Shown piece after piece: positions 24,633 to 36,826 of a stretch of 64,000 bases of DNA. Under the pieces are notes generated by a model. That model was not told where the DNA came from and searched no databases. It was given only the letters and a program-made list of their open reading frames with translations. The translations under genes were made by a program, and so were the position numbers. The DNA lies in assembly GCF_000203815.1 (NCBI RefSeq), contig NW_004457708.1, positions 682,001-746,000 on the forward strand, given 5' to 3'. This DNA is from Cavenderia fasciculata (taxonomy: Eukaryota; Evosea; Eumycetozoa; Acytosteliales; Cavenderiaceae). Positions within the stretch are counted from its first letter, which is position 1; each line of letters opens with the position of its first letter.

Positions 24633-25121
24633 CCTCTCAACAACAAACAAACAAACAAGAAATCAACCTGAATATCAAAACAAAAAGTTGTGGATATATC
24701 CAACCTTCTTGAAAAACAATATAGTAATAATATAAAAGTAATAATAATAATAATAATAATATTAACCACCCGCCAAAATTTATTTCTTCCATCAATGATG
24801 GTTGGTCAAATAATATAATTTAATAATAATAATTCCAGTAATAATAATAATAATTAATCAATCAAAACCAACTTTAAATCATTTTAGTTTTAAAGATCTT
24901 AATCTACCTTGTATAATGTAGATGTATATAAAATAAAATAAAATATAATAATCAATACAATTACCCTACCCTGAAATCGATATTTTCATTAATTATTCTA
25001 TTTATTTGTTTTTTTGATACTTTCATTCTATCTCTATGTTTAGTAGTGGTCTACTATTATTATTATTATTATTTTTGAAGTGATAAAGAAAAGAGAATAG
25101 GATCGGATAGGATAGTATAGG
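24633..25121. other. AT-rich spacer before the RAB3GAP2-like gene
   Basis: 489 bp of AT-rich sequence with several ATA/AAT trinucleotide tracts. It holds the 3' end of the kinase gene and the promoter of the next gene. Nothing structured noticed. Confidence 0.4.
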
Positions 25122-27264
25122 ATGTCTTTATTGAATAAAGGTCAATTAGATATAGGTACTATTCAATTTGTATTGAATCATACTGATAGTCCTACCATTA
25201 CAACAACTTCACCAACTGTATCTTCATCTCCATCACCTCAAAGACAGCAACAACAACAACAACCATCACACCAACAACAACAACAACAACAAAGATGGGA
25301 TAGTCAAAGTGATCAAGAAGAAGAAGAACAAGAAGAACAAGAAAATGAAGAAGAAGAAGGAGAAGACAAAGATGATTATGAAAGCGCAGATGATAATGAT
25401 CAAGACGATAATGATGATAACCAAGACAATGAAGATTGGAATAATAGAGGAAGAAAGCATAATCGTAGTCGTAGTAGTAGTAAGGAACCAACAAAAATGC
25501 AGATAGATCAAGAAACAACAATGTCATCACCATCACCAACTACATCTAATCTTTCATGGTTGGATCAATTGTCAATATGCGTATCATCTGATGGTAATCT
25601 AATGGTATTGGGTGGAGGTGGATCAGGTGGCATCGGAACAGGTCTAGCTATAGTCTTGCAAAAGAGACCAAATGATGAAAGTTGGAGAACCTCTATAACA
25701 CTAGATCATCAATCTCAAGTCATGTATGTCACTCACATATATAAAGGAAGTGAAATTAAGTTAACTTTGACTCTATCTAACCCCTTACTTTATATTAGAG
25801 AAAAGATAACACAAATTGTAATTGTACCATTATTTGTAAATCAATTGGATTTTGTCATTGCAATTGGATATACATCTGGTTATTTACGAATATTTTCTCC
25901 ACATGGAAATTTATTACTATCTCAATTATTTCATAGATTACCTGTACAAAAAATTAAGATTAAAACGACTCCTATATTATCATTAAATTCAGAGTAACTA
26001 TATTCTATATATAAATAGAGAGATATATATATATATATATATATATTTATATTAATCATATTTATTAATATTTGTTTTGTTTTGCGTTTACTACTATAGA
26101 AAATTAATAACACAAGAATTATCAATATTATACCCAAATAATATAGTTGCTAGTATGTCTGGTATATCACTATCAACTGTTTTACAAGTTTGTTATTCTC
26201 AAATATTAAGAGGTGATTCTACGACACAGGCTCAAGCAAACCTTGACTTTAAGAAATGGAGTTTGGGTTCGATTGAAAAGACAAGAGACATTGTATTTTG
26301 TGGACCGTTTTTAGGGTCACCGTTCCGTGCACTTCCATATGGAACCACTGAGAACAGTATAGTTAGATTGGTGGCTGTTGGAAAGGATCCAATCGTATCG
26401 TTTTATTATCCGTCCGATGACGGTGGTACGTCATTCTCGGTGGCTGTAGCATTGGTTTCTAGTGTTGCTGCAAAGTTGACCAACGCAGTCTACTCTTTTG
26501 CAAAGAATTGGTGGGGTGGTGGAGGACAACAACAACAACAACAACAACAGTCTCAACAGCAACAACAGTCTCAACAACAACAAGACCAAAAGATTGAAAA
26601 CCCATTACCACTTTCTATTCGTTGGTCTATTATGGACGAAAAGAGAGAGTTGCAAAGTATTATACTGGATCCATCTGGAAGATATGCTGCCACTACAGAT
26701 AACCTCGGCAGAGTGTTATTGATCGATGTCATCAATAGTGTAATTATAAAGGTTTGGAAGGGGTATAGAGATTGTCAATGTGCCTGGATACAGTCTATCA
26801 ACAATAACAATAACAATAACAACAATAATAATAATGAACAATCTGATCAAGAATCAATGGATCAAGAGTCATTGGATACTCAAACGTTGGAGGATTTGGT
26901 ACCACCAAAATTATTAAGATCGGCAGCTAGCAAGAGACAGATTACCTATCACACCTATCTGGCAATATATATTGGAAGAAGAGGATATTTGGAGGTATGG
27001 GAAATGAAACATAAAAAGCGAGTTTTATTCCAAAAGGTTGGTCTTGGTTGTAGATTGGTAACTTCTTTTGTTCCTTCTTCTTTGAAATTAAAGTCTTCCT
27101 CTACTACTACTACCACCACCACTGCTCAACAACAACAACATCAATCACCCAATTTTAATAGAGCAATTCCATCACACCTTCTTTCAACAATTGATAATTT
27201 CCAATCACATTGTTTTTTAATCAATTCTTTAGGGAATGTACATGAAATTATTATTAATAAATAA
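25122..27264 (+). CDS. RAB3GAP2-like protein (Rab3GAP regulatory subunit N-terminal region)
   Basis: Two exons (25122-25993 and 26100-27264; intron 106 bp) give 678 aa. After Gln and acidic tracts (residues about 45-130), the conserved region runs through WLDQLSICVSSDGNLMVLG, IAIGYTSGYLRIFSPHGNLL, EELSILYP-like TQELSILYP, KKWSLGSIE, VALVSSVAAKLTNAVYSFA and IIKVWKGYRDCQCAWIQ, then YLAIYIGRRGYLEVWEM. This order matches the N-terminal beta-propeller region of RAB3GAP2. In animals Rab3GAP acts as a Rab18 exchange factor and Rab3 GAP at the ER and lipid droplets. The protein stops right after this region, at about half the length of the animal subunit (about 1390 aa), without an obvious frameshift. 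The intron junction lies within the TQELSILYP block. Confidence 0.85.
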
Positions 27265-27481
27265 AAATAAATAACAATATTATTTTTACAAATTCAATAA
27301 GAGGTAGTAACTATATCTAATTGACTATAACAACTATAATACCTTTTAACAATTAATGAATAGCGTTCGAAAAAGATATTAATTTTTTTTGTTGAAGTGC
27401 CTTGCTGGACAAAAAGTCTACAGTGTAATGATTCGAACGAATTAAAATGATTTAACATTCAAAAGATAAATATGATTCATC

Positions 27482-28200
27482 ATGATGTCTCTATATAATA
27501 GACTGATTGCATTGTTACTGATCGTATTTCTAAACATTATCATCAGTATTGTCCATTCTGCAGATCCCCTTCCTCCTCTAACAATCAATGCTGATGAAGG
27601 TAAAGATAGATAGATATAGATAGTTAGATAGATAGATAGATAGATATCAACTCTCATTCTCTTATTAATAATAATTGTTGTTTATATATATATATATACA
27701 TATATTTATATTTACCTCGAATATATATATATATAGGTCCATCACTAACGTTTCTAATCAAACAATATGGATTGAATTGGATATTTGTTGATAATGTTTT
27801 ATCAAATTACACTGACAACCAAACAATTGCTGTTAATGGATCGTTGACTTCAATGTACGTATTATTAAATGAATGTATCAGTTGATATACTTATATATTC
27901 ATACACCATCATTTTTCATATCTAAAGAATTATTGGCCCGATATCGAAAAAACAAGCATTTATATACTCTGGTTTGCCCGACAAGTTGTCACACGGGTCA
28001 CTCTATTTCCCAAACTTGACCACTCTACGAATTGATTCTGTTCTTTGTATGGATGGCAGTATCAACATTCTTGAAATGGTCAGGAATCTATCAAACCTAG
28101 TTACACTAAGTCTTTACATGCCTCCATTACCATATATTCCCGATGATTTCCCATTCACTCTAACTAAACTAGATACTTTGTATGTTTTTATAAATCAATA

Positions 28201-28232
<32 letters not shown>

Positions 28233-29904
28233 ACTCAACACACATTGAATTAATATTATTTAGAGTATTGCCAGCTCAAATTTTTCCAAAGAATTTAAAT
28301 TCTATATATTATACAAATTTACACATATTGTATGTAATGACATCCATAGACAATTGTCCAACAACTCACAAATATATAATAATAATATATATGTATTTAT
28401 TTTTTAGAATAATGGATAATTATAAAGAGAGTTTTCCAGATGGAATAGGAGAAGATCTAAATCTTATATTTTTTTCGACTCGTTCCTACTCTGGGAGATT
28501 TTATGATCGTTTACCAGACTCCTTGTGTAATAGTCCTTCATTGCTTCTAGAACCTTTGCCAGCCTGGGTAGATGATATGAATTATATGGCCCAATGTTTT
28601 AGTTGCTATCGTGGCCAGTTTGCTACTTTATGGTTCCCACCCCAAACTTTTGGGGGATACGATGATCCTTGTGGTATGTGTCAACCCTACCCTATCCCCA
28701 CATACATACATACATATACATGAATACCTAGCTATAGATCTGTATTAATACATATTATTTAAATTTATAGATTCAAAGGTAACATCACTTTATTATAGGA
28801 ACCAGAGTAATCTGATTGATATTATTGGAAATAATCTATTATTTGGTTATGGTGGAGAGACTGTTAATGGAAAGACGAGATTCAAGATACCCAACAAAAT
28901 TGTAGAATACAATAAAACCAATATTTGGTCGATCGAGGATCAAGTGATATTGGGTGTGAGTAATAAGTACACCGTCTCTATTCCAGTAACATTTACTCGA
29001 ATCAATCTTGGTAGTTTAATATCCATCAATCAACAACCATTTGGTATCAACCTCACAGTACAACTCAACTATAATAGAAATATTGATCACACTGTCTCTT
29101 TAAATGGTGTGGTTTGCAAGAAAAGTGATACTATTTATATCAATGATAAATTGACTTGTTCTTTTCGACTTGCCATTACATCATTATCAACTAATTTAAT
29201 TTTAACTATTTTAAATGTTAGAAATAGTGAAATGTATCATTACAATTTTAAAAGACGTATGTTGTTAACTAAATAACAATAATAACATTTAAAATTTTCA
29301 TTATTAATTAATTAATTTCGATATCATATATTTTTTTATTTTAGAATTCCCTATCCTTTATAATAATTATACAATAATTATTAATCAAAATGATGATGAT
29401 TTAAAATTAATAGATTATAAATTGGAATTGATTGGTGAATTTGGAATGATTAATCCAAAAACAGTAACAACAACAATGTCATTGGTAATGATTAATGCAA
29501 CTAATTGTATCATTTCCTATATCAACTCAACTTACTTGGAATGTACTGTTCCATTGGATACAAATAATTTTAGAGGTATAGATGAGGAATACCTTGATAT
29601 TTATATATCGATTGATGGTCATTCATTGACATCTTATGATTCCATTTATGTAAAATACAATCATAGTACATCTGGATCTTCATCCTCCTCCTCCTCATCT
29701 TCCTCTTCATCCTTTTCATCCACTTCAAATGATATTGGTAATGGCGATTATCAATCAAACATTAAATATTATATTATTGCTGGTGTTTTGGGTGGCGCAT
29801 TACTAACAGTCGCTCCTGCTTTATTACTCTTGCATTTCAAGAAAAAACAACGGATCAAATCTCGTGTCCAATTCAATACACAACTTGGATTAAAGAAAAT
29901 ATAA
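27482..29904 (+). CDS. Single-pass surface protein with LRR-like and IPT/TIG-like regions
   Basis: Seven exons (27482-27599, 27737-27854, 27928-28179, 28264-28329, 28408-28673, 28771-29256, 29345-29904; introns 137, 73, 84, 78, 97, 88 bp) give 621 aa. A signal peptide (MMSLYNRLIALLLIVFLNII) is followed by an LRR-like part (LTTLRIDS, LSNLVTLSLYMP, LTKLDTL), a Cys-containing middle region, and beta-rich segments with TNCIISY...YLECTVP, which resembles an IPT/TIG domain. A Ser tract, one transmembrane helix (IIAGVLGGALLTVAPALLLL) and a short basic tail close it. The layout resembles the large dictyostelid families of adhesion or recognition surface proteins, including Tgr-like ones, but orthology to any named gene is not claimed. 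Start at 27482; a second ATG follows immediately and would be equivalent. Confidence 0.75.
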
Positions 29905-30932
29905 ATATAAATCAATTAAAATGTTGGCAATAATGACAAAGTGTAAACGATAGTAAAGTTAAAATGGCAAAGCGTAAAATTAAATTGGCAAATATATAGA
30001 TTAGATGTTAATAATATAATATAATTATATAGCTATTTTCTAAAATATAATAAATAGACAAACAAACAAACAACAAGTTATAGTTTATATTAATTTGATT
30101 TTATTTAATAAACACCCAGGAACAGTTACATCAAGAAAGAGATAGATTTCTTCCATTGATTTCTGTGTGTGCGACCAGTTGTGCATTGGAATTGGTTCTG
30201 GGTTGGCTAGCCAATTGGCGGTCTGCCTCTAACCCAGCCCGTTCTTGTTCTAACTAGTCCTGGGTTCAAGCCAATCGATGTTCCTTTTCTAAAATACCAC
30301 CTGTTGAACCTGAGCCACTTTATATTAATGTGTTAGTAAAATGGAAAAGATGTCTTGGGTAATATAGAAGAAATAGTTACTATTTAATTGTGTCTTTTTG
30401 TACAGGAGCCAGCTTCACTGTTGGCTGAGGTGGATCTTTTGAGATATCAGGTCGTCTTTGTAGTTGATGTTCGATTGTTTTGTAATAATAAAATCAATAT
30501 TATATAAATAAATAATGATCCTTTAAAAGCCAAGGATACTTTCCCCTTGATTCAAAAAATTAATATTAATAATTAATTAAAAAAATGATTTGAATTGAGT
30601 TAGCATCACACCATGCATGATGGGTTGTGGTGATAGGTTGACTTCGATGACTTGATGGCAGGCAAATATTTAATAGTATTTGACATCCCCTCTCCATCAT
30701 TCATCTAGTTGTCCTAATAAAAATGTCATAATACAATGATTTGGGAAAAGAATGAATAAATTGAGTTTATTCTCTAAAAAAAAATTAAAAGAGATTATTA
30801 TTTATTATTTTTTTAATTTTGATTTAAATGTGTATATATGTTTTGGATCAAAGATAAAAATATTTTGAAAAAAAAGCCGGCGTAATTATGATTGGATTGG
30901 ATATCTACTCTACTCTCTACTACGAGTTTTGT
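29905..30932. other. Convergent spacer with GC-rich hairpin-forming element
   Basis: Lies between the 3' ends of the surface-protein gene and ODC. Most is AT-rich, but about 30165-30290 and 30405-30470 are clearly richer in GC and contain dyads (see the separate entry). No protein-coding region. Confidence 0.45.
30191..30290. ncRNA. Candidate structured RNA or repeat-derived element (tRNA-like traits)
   Basis: CTGGGTT at 30198-30204 can pair with AACCCAG at 30231-30237, and CTGGGTT recurs at 30260-30266. Each copy is followed by a GCCAAT (30210-30215 and 30270-30275), so the two ends look like an imperfect direct repeat. GGTTGGC (30201-30207) can also pair with GCCAATC (30270-30276). A 12-bp palindrome TTGGCTAGCCAA occupies 30203-30214. 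The string GGTTCAAGCC resembles a pol III B box and the TAGCC...TTGG string an A box, but the T arm cannot form, so it is not a functional tRNA. It might be tRNA-derived or an unrelated structured RNA; strand unknown. Confidence 0.3.
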
Positions 30933-32919
30933 TTAGAGATCAGAAGTATCAATTTCAGAGCAGTAATAGTAGATTGGAGGTGGGACGAAACCGTTAAAGG
31001 AAGAGGCAGAAGCCATGGTGTAGGCACCCATGTCCTTAAAGTACAACCAGTCGCCAATCTTGAGTTCTGGGATCTGGGTGTCACGGGCAATAACGTCGAT
31101 CGAGTCACAGGTTGGGCCAAAGAGGGTGCATGGGGTTGGTTGCTTGTGCGATGGCTTGAGGAGACATGGGGTTGGCTTGGCGTGGTCAAATTGGATGTTG
31201 TTGAACGAGCCATAGACACCGTCAGCCAAGTAGTAGTTGTATTGACGCAAGTTGTTGCTGGTACGACGTGGGTGTTGACGGTTGTCCTCTTGTTTGATGA
31301 TACGCTTAGAGATGACAGTGACGGCGAGGACGTGGCTCATGGCGGCAAAGTAACGGCCTGGCTCGGCGATGATACGGACGTCTGGGGCAAACAACTCCTT
31401 GGTCTTGTTACGGATGGCGTCGGTGAACTTGCCAAACATGACGTCGTCAGAGCCGGTGAAACCACCACCAATGTCGACGAGGTTGAGGGTCATGCCGTGG
31501 GTCTTGGCCATGTCAAACACGCTCTTGACCATCTCGAGGGCTGCGTCATAGGCCGAGGCGTCAAAACAACCACTACCAACGTGGAAGCTGACACCGACAA
31601 CCTTGAGGTTCATCTCCTTGGCCATCTCTAACAAATCAGAGCAATCGTCAATGTGCACACCAAACTTGGTTCCGAATCTCATCAATGACTTGCTGTCATC
31701 TGGTGCAATTCTCAACACCAACTCTGCCTCTGGGAAAAACTTTTCAATCTTTTCCAATTCACTTACATTATCAAATGTCATCATCTTTACATTGTGAAGT
31801 CTGGCAAACTAAATAAATAAAAATAAACAAACATAATGAATTAATTATATGTATGTTTCAAAAAAAAAAAAAGAGAGAAAGAAAAGAGAAACAAACCTTT
31901 AAAGCAGAGATTTGCTTGCATGGATTGGCATAAATGATACGAGATGGATCGACACCGAGATTCAAAACGGTTTCAATTTCGTTTCTGCTAGCACAATCAA
32001 AGCTGGTTCCCAAAGCTTCGAGTACCTTTAATACACCTTGAGTTGGGTTACACTTGACGGCTATGGGAAATAGGAAATAAAAAAAGGTTAATGACGATCA
32101 AGTTATAACTAAATAGATATAAATTAACATACCATAGTATGGAGTAACATGTGGTAAATGTTTGATCCACTTTTGGTATTGCTTGATAATGGTGGCAATA
32201 TCGGCAACAAAGAAGGCATCTCTTTCACTCTTGTCAAGGAGTGAAGTGAGGAGTTCTTCAAGAGTAACATTAGAGCTCCATTCCTTTACATCCAAATCCT
32301 TCTTGACTTGTGCAAGCTTTTCGAGCTTGGAAGAAGTTCTTGCAACTCTATTTTTTTTTTTGATAGAAATAATAGTATAGTTTTTTTTTGATAGAATAAT
32401 AATAATAATAATGATAGAGTTGGTAACCAGAATTAATTCATTTATGAGAGAGTAAACGAATTAAATAATGAATAATCAACCAATGAAATGTAATGGGGAA
32501 GAGTAATGTAATATAATGTATGGTGGTAGAGAATTGTAATACATTAATATTAATATGAATGCACTTCCTTTTTTTCAACCATTATAATGTCTTGATTGTT
32601 GTTGTTGTTGTTGTGTTGAGATATATCGACGACGACAACTAGTTTGCAAAAGCAGTAGCAACAGCAGACAGTCTTTATCTTCAGATGACGAGCAGTTCAC
32701 CTGATTGACCATGGTGCCATTGCTTTGCAATGAACGAATGATGAAGTCGTGAAGAGAAGATTGTTGTTCTTGAATAGGGTTTGTTATGTTATGTTATGTT
32801 AGATGATCATACTCTGACTTTTGCTTCTTGTGTGAATCGTCGGAACCGTTGGTTTGTTGTTGATCAACAACATCGGTAGTAGCGTCGGTGGTTTCGTCTG
32901 CGCTTCTCTTGGTTGACAT
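30933..32919 (-). CDS. odc: Ornithine decarboxylase (PLP-dependent, fold III)
   Basis: Four exons on the minus strand (32919-32813, 32347-32133, 32060-31897, 31808-30933; introns 465, 72, 88 bp) give 453 aa. The enzyme converts ornithine to putrescine, the first step of polyamine synthesis, in the cytosol. YYAVKCN carries the PLP-binding lysine, FHVGSGC and DIGGGF bind cofactor phosphate, AEPGRY is intact, and GPTCDSID carries the catalytic cysteine. The N-terminal 35 residues are a variable Thr/Asp/Gln-rich leader. The start MSTKRSA is preferred to an in-frame ATG 29 codons upstream because the longer leader is hydrophobic and AT-rich, like untranslated sequence. Intron 1 is several times longer than the other introns and contains a GC-richer stretch. 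Coding GC is higher than in neighbours. Confidence 0.93.
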
Positions 32920-33477
32920 TGTTATTATTATTGTATTTGTTATATTAGAATAATATGAGGTAAGGGAAGAAGTAAAGAAGTAAGTAATACCGCTTGCTTT
33001 ATACAAAACTACAAAAAAAACAATGCATCGCTCTTCATCCCCTACGAGAGTCGGGGGTGACGTTCAAAAAAATTAAAATTTAATTTATTTTTTTTGTTGT
33101 TCTTCTTGCTTCTTCTCCCCTTCGCTTTTTCCCTCGTTTTCTGGTGTCGGGACCCAGACCGACAGAATCGTCTCATCGGGGACCAGGATTCAAAAAAAAT
33201 TAAATTAAATAAATGAATTTAATTGGATAAATATACGATACATACAAAATATAAAATAAAAAAAAGATATCCCCACCCACCACAAGATAATAAAGATAGT
33301 TATAGAAATATATATATAAATATTCTATAAAGTATTATACATACACCAGTGTAGATACATAATTTGAATATAATACTATATTATTCGAACGAGTAAATCT
33401 TGTTGTTGGAAACTAACTTTACCCAGACATTTGTTGCAATCTCTGTTTTATTGTAAGTAAAGTTCAATTGATTCAAT
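32920..33477. promoter_or_regulatory. ODC upstream region with two GC-rich hairpins
   Basis: In an AT-rich spacer two GC-rich dyads stand out upstream of ODC: CCCC/GGGG arms at about 33038-33058 and a nested structure at 33141-33186. In the latter CTGGT (33141-33145) pairs with ACCAG (33182-33186) and TGTCGG (33145-33150) with CCGACA (33159-33164). They lie about 120-270 bp upstream of the ODC start codon, so they could be promoter elements, part of the 5' leader, or a small RNA gene. A pyrimidine-rich block (33095-33140) separates them. Confidence 0.35.
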
Positions 33478-35151
33478 TTAATTTGCAGAGGTTGTATGAA
33501 CGGTTTGATTCCAAAAACTAGAACGTTCACTCATTTCAATTAACTTTCCATTACCATGAACCCAGTCTGTTGTTTCATTGGTCTTGTTAATTGTCAACAA
33601 GGGAAAGAATGATTTTCGAATGATAATATGTTCACCCTGTTCCATCTTGATTGATCGAGTACCATCAAATGTAGTTGTAAATGATTTTCCTTTTTGTGAT
33701 ATCTAAAATATATAGAAAGAGAGAGAGAGAGAGAGAGAGGAAGGGATGAATGTTATAGAAATCACCTAGGTAGGGTATATTTTTGAAAACACTTACATTT
33801 AATTTTAAAATTGAATCATCTGGTAATAAAGCAGGTTTGGATGATAAGGAACTAGGTGCAATGGGGGTAATTACTATACAATTTATACAAGGATGAACCA
33901 TTGGTCCTCCACAAGACAATGAATATGCTGTTGATCCAGTTGCTGTTGCAACAATCAATCCATCTCCCTAAAAATAATATAAAATAAAAAGAAGATGATA
34001 TTAGAATATATTATAAGTCTAATAACTCAATATTTATCTATCTATCTATCTATCTATTTACACATACAACTATATCAGTCAACATATGACCATTGATTGT
34101 ACAATTAATGACCATTGAATGAGGATTTGAACCACGATGAATAGTTACTTCATTCAATACTTGGAATGTTTTACCGGCTTGGGTCGTTCCAAGATGTTGT
34201 TTGTGATAAACATCACAAATCAATCTCATTCTATTTGTACATAAGAAATCACCTTTCATTACATTTGTCAATGCCTCTTGGTAATCTTCAACATCTATAC
34301 AAAATAAATTAGAATTAAATGAATGAAATTGGGAATTAGCTTTCAATAAATATTAATTAATTATATATAGGATGATTTTGGATTGGATACAAACTAAATG
34401 GCATTAAAAATCCAAGAGTACCCAAATGAAAAGATATGATTGGAGGAACATCTTCTTTAAATAATGATGAAACGTGTAATAGGGTACCATCACCACCGAG
34501 TGTGATGACAAAGTCGACAATGTTTCCAAGTATGTGACTCTCTTCTTCAGTGTAGGTTTCAATATGTGATGTCTCCATTTGGCTGTGTACATTGGGTTCG
34601 ACGAGAACACGGAGATTGAGTGTCGTCGTCATCCACTGTGCAATGGTTGTCAACCATTGAGTTGTTCGTTTATCCTTGTGTTTTTTGACAATCAATACAG
34701 TCTTTGGTGTCTCTTCCCATCGGAATCGTGTTCTACTTCCACCTTGATCTTGTTGTTGTTGATTCAATTGAGAACTATGTGGATTATTATTCTCTCTTAA
34801 TACTTTATATTTTGATCTAATTATTGATGATAAATTTGATGTCGATGTAGTTGTAGTTGAAGCAGTGGTCAAAGTTGAAGAAGTAGTTGATACTTTTCTA
34901 CCTCCATTACTTTTCATCTTTGTATCTTGTTTTGGTAACATCAATGTTGATGATGATGTCGATGATGATGAAGAAGAAGAAGAACAATAACAATACTTTT
35001 CAATCTTTCTATCATTATTATTACTATTACTATTTGATGATGATGTCATGTTATAACCAAAACCACTACCACTATTGTAGGTTGAAGAAAGAGTAGCAGT
35101 ACCATTCATCAACAAAGATGATGAACATTTATTTACAACTCTTCTCAACAT
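33478..35151 (-). CDS. NAD kinase
   Basis: Four exons on the minus strand (35151-34395, 34294-34068, 33967-33797, 33702-33478; introns 100, 100, 94 bp) give 459 aa. The enzyme phosphorylates NAD to [15 protein letters not shown] is the GGDGT phosphate-binding motif; [12 protein letters not shown], then (after intron 1) [17 protein letters not shown] and [18 protein letters not shown] (the family's GSTAYSLS motif) follow in the right order. The first 25 residues ([14 protein letters not shown]...) are basic and Ser/Leu-rich, compatible with a mitochondrial presequence, and about 130 residues of low-complexity Ser/Thr/Asn precede the kinase domain. The first intron uses the donor GTTTGT; this choice alone restores the family core [11 protein letters not shown]. 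Tandem with the DNAJ gene, 259 bp apart. Confidence 0.9.
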
Positions 35152-35410
35152 CTCTCTCTCTCTCTCTCTCTTTCTCTATCTATCTTTCTTTGACTATCCT
35201 TCTTTTTATTTGTTTACTACTTGACACTTTTTTTAAAAGTAATGAAAATGAACTACTCAATTTCAAACCAAGCAATGAAATTCAATGATTTTTGTAAAAA
35301 TCAAATCAATATTTAATTAAATATATTTATAATTATAATTCTTAATGATTAATGGTAAATACTAGTATAATAATACAATTTGATGTGAGTACTATTTATT
35401 ATTTATTTTA

Positions 35411-36826
35411 TTATTGTCGCGATATAATATTTTCTTTTACTAATTGATCACAATGTTCAAATAGTCCAGCTCTTTTATATCTATGATACTCTTCTTTAAA
35501 TTGCATGCCATAAAATGTGTTTTGATAGGATTCGTATAGATATTTCTTCCTGCATACCTGTTGCATGTTTGATATCCATTGGCCGCGCACCTCTTCCTCG
35601 AGCTTGTCGAGCGCGATACCCTTTTCACGAAGGTGGTCTACAAACCGGTTGTCGCGGACATAGTATTCGGCCATTACATTTGGTGTCACTTTAAAAGCAC
35701 GTTCAACTGGAAACGTTGATGTACGCGACAAACTATACAGGGCCGGAGTGCCACCACCTCCTCCAAAAAAAGACAATAATATATATAATAATGGAATGAT
35801 TAACATTAAGAGTGAAAAGATGGATGATTCTCCTTGTTGTTGTCCGCCACCGCCTGCTCCAGCAGCGGCTGCCTGTCCACCACCACGACGATGCATGGTT
35901 CTTGGTGCTCCTCCAAACCCAGTTGAATAATATTGATAACTGACGCCTCCAGGGCCACGATGTCTTACGCCACCCGCTCTTGTTGGAATGCCAAAGAACA
36001 TGTTGAATATATCCTCTGGTGATATCTCTTCTTCATCGAAAAAGCCATTACCACCCCCTCCTCCACCTCTTTGGAATCCACCCGCTGGTCTCATTCCAAA
36101 CCCTCCCGATGGTTCATCACCATGTAAATCGTAAGTTCTTCTCTTTGAAGAATCACTTAATGTTGAAAATGCCTGACTTAATCCTAGAAACAAATAAAAT
36201 AGAAATATTAATATTACCAAGGTAATAAATCATACATATGTATGTTTTGTGGACATACTTTTAAATGCTTCATCTGCCCCAGGAGCATGGTTTTTATCAG
36301 GATGCATTTGTAATGCCAACTATATTTCAATGAATGATCAACAAAGATATACATATTAGTTTATAAACTATACTATACTATTGATATTGTACTGTATACG
36401 ATACAGTATGTTATATTAATTTACCTTTCTATATGCTTTTTTAATATCAGTTTCTACAGCAGTTTTTTGAATATCCAATACTTCATAATGTGTCTTGCAT
36501 CTTTTGATTCTTTGGATCGCTTCAACTTGTTCTTTTGTATATTTAAATTTAGTTTCGGGTGGAGGTGCAGATGACGATGATGAAGAGGATGGTGATGATG
36601 ATGATGAAGGAGATTGAGATGGAGTATTGCTTTTAGGTGTTGAAGATGAACTTGTCGTTTCCTCTGTCTTTGAAGTATAAATCGTTATCAGATCTTTGGC
36701 ACGATCCGTTGGGTACAAGCTCAACGACTTATTGAGAAACTTGATGGCTCCTTCCTTATTCCCATCCTTCATCTTTCCAATTGCTATTTCTATACATCTT
36801 AATGCTTCATCTTTGTTTCCTTCCAT
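35411..36826 (-). CDS. DNAJB12-like ER membrane Hsp40 (J protein)
   Basis: Three exons on the minus strand (36826-36425, 36319-36259, 36183-35411; introns 105 and 75 bp) give 411 aa. The N-terminus MEGNKDEALRCIEIAIGKM, with a short TPR-like helix pair, is typical of the DNAJB12/DNAJB14/DNAJC18 group. After a Ser/Pro tract the J domain starts THYEVLDIQ and contains HPD in LQMHPDKNHAPGADEAF, encoded by a 61-bp exon. A Gly-rich segment is followed by one transmembrane helix (SLLMLIIPLLYILLSFF, about residue 272-295) and the family C-terminal domain (YYVRDNRFVDHLREKG...). Such proteins face the cytosol from the ER membrane and recruit Hsp70 for membrane-protein quality control and ERAD. Divergent from eEFSec. 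Confidence 0.9.

Noticed and set aside
30198-30276. Possible tRNA gene (acceptor-like 7-bp pairing, A-box/B-box-like strings)
   Set aside because: After fixing the acceptor stem there is no room for a T stem, and the usual arms do not form. Reported only as a structured element.
30888-31631. 247-codon plus-strand reading opposite ODC
   Set aside because: Shadow of the ODC last exon; the minus strand carries the intact decarboxylase motifs.
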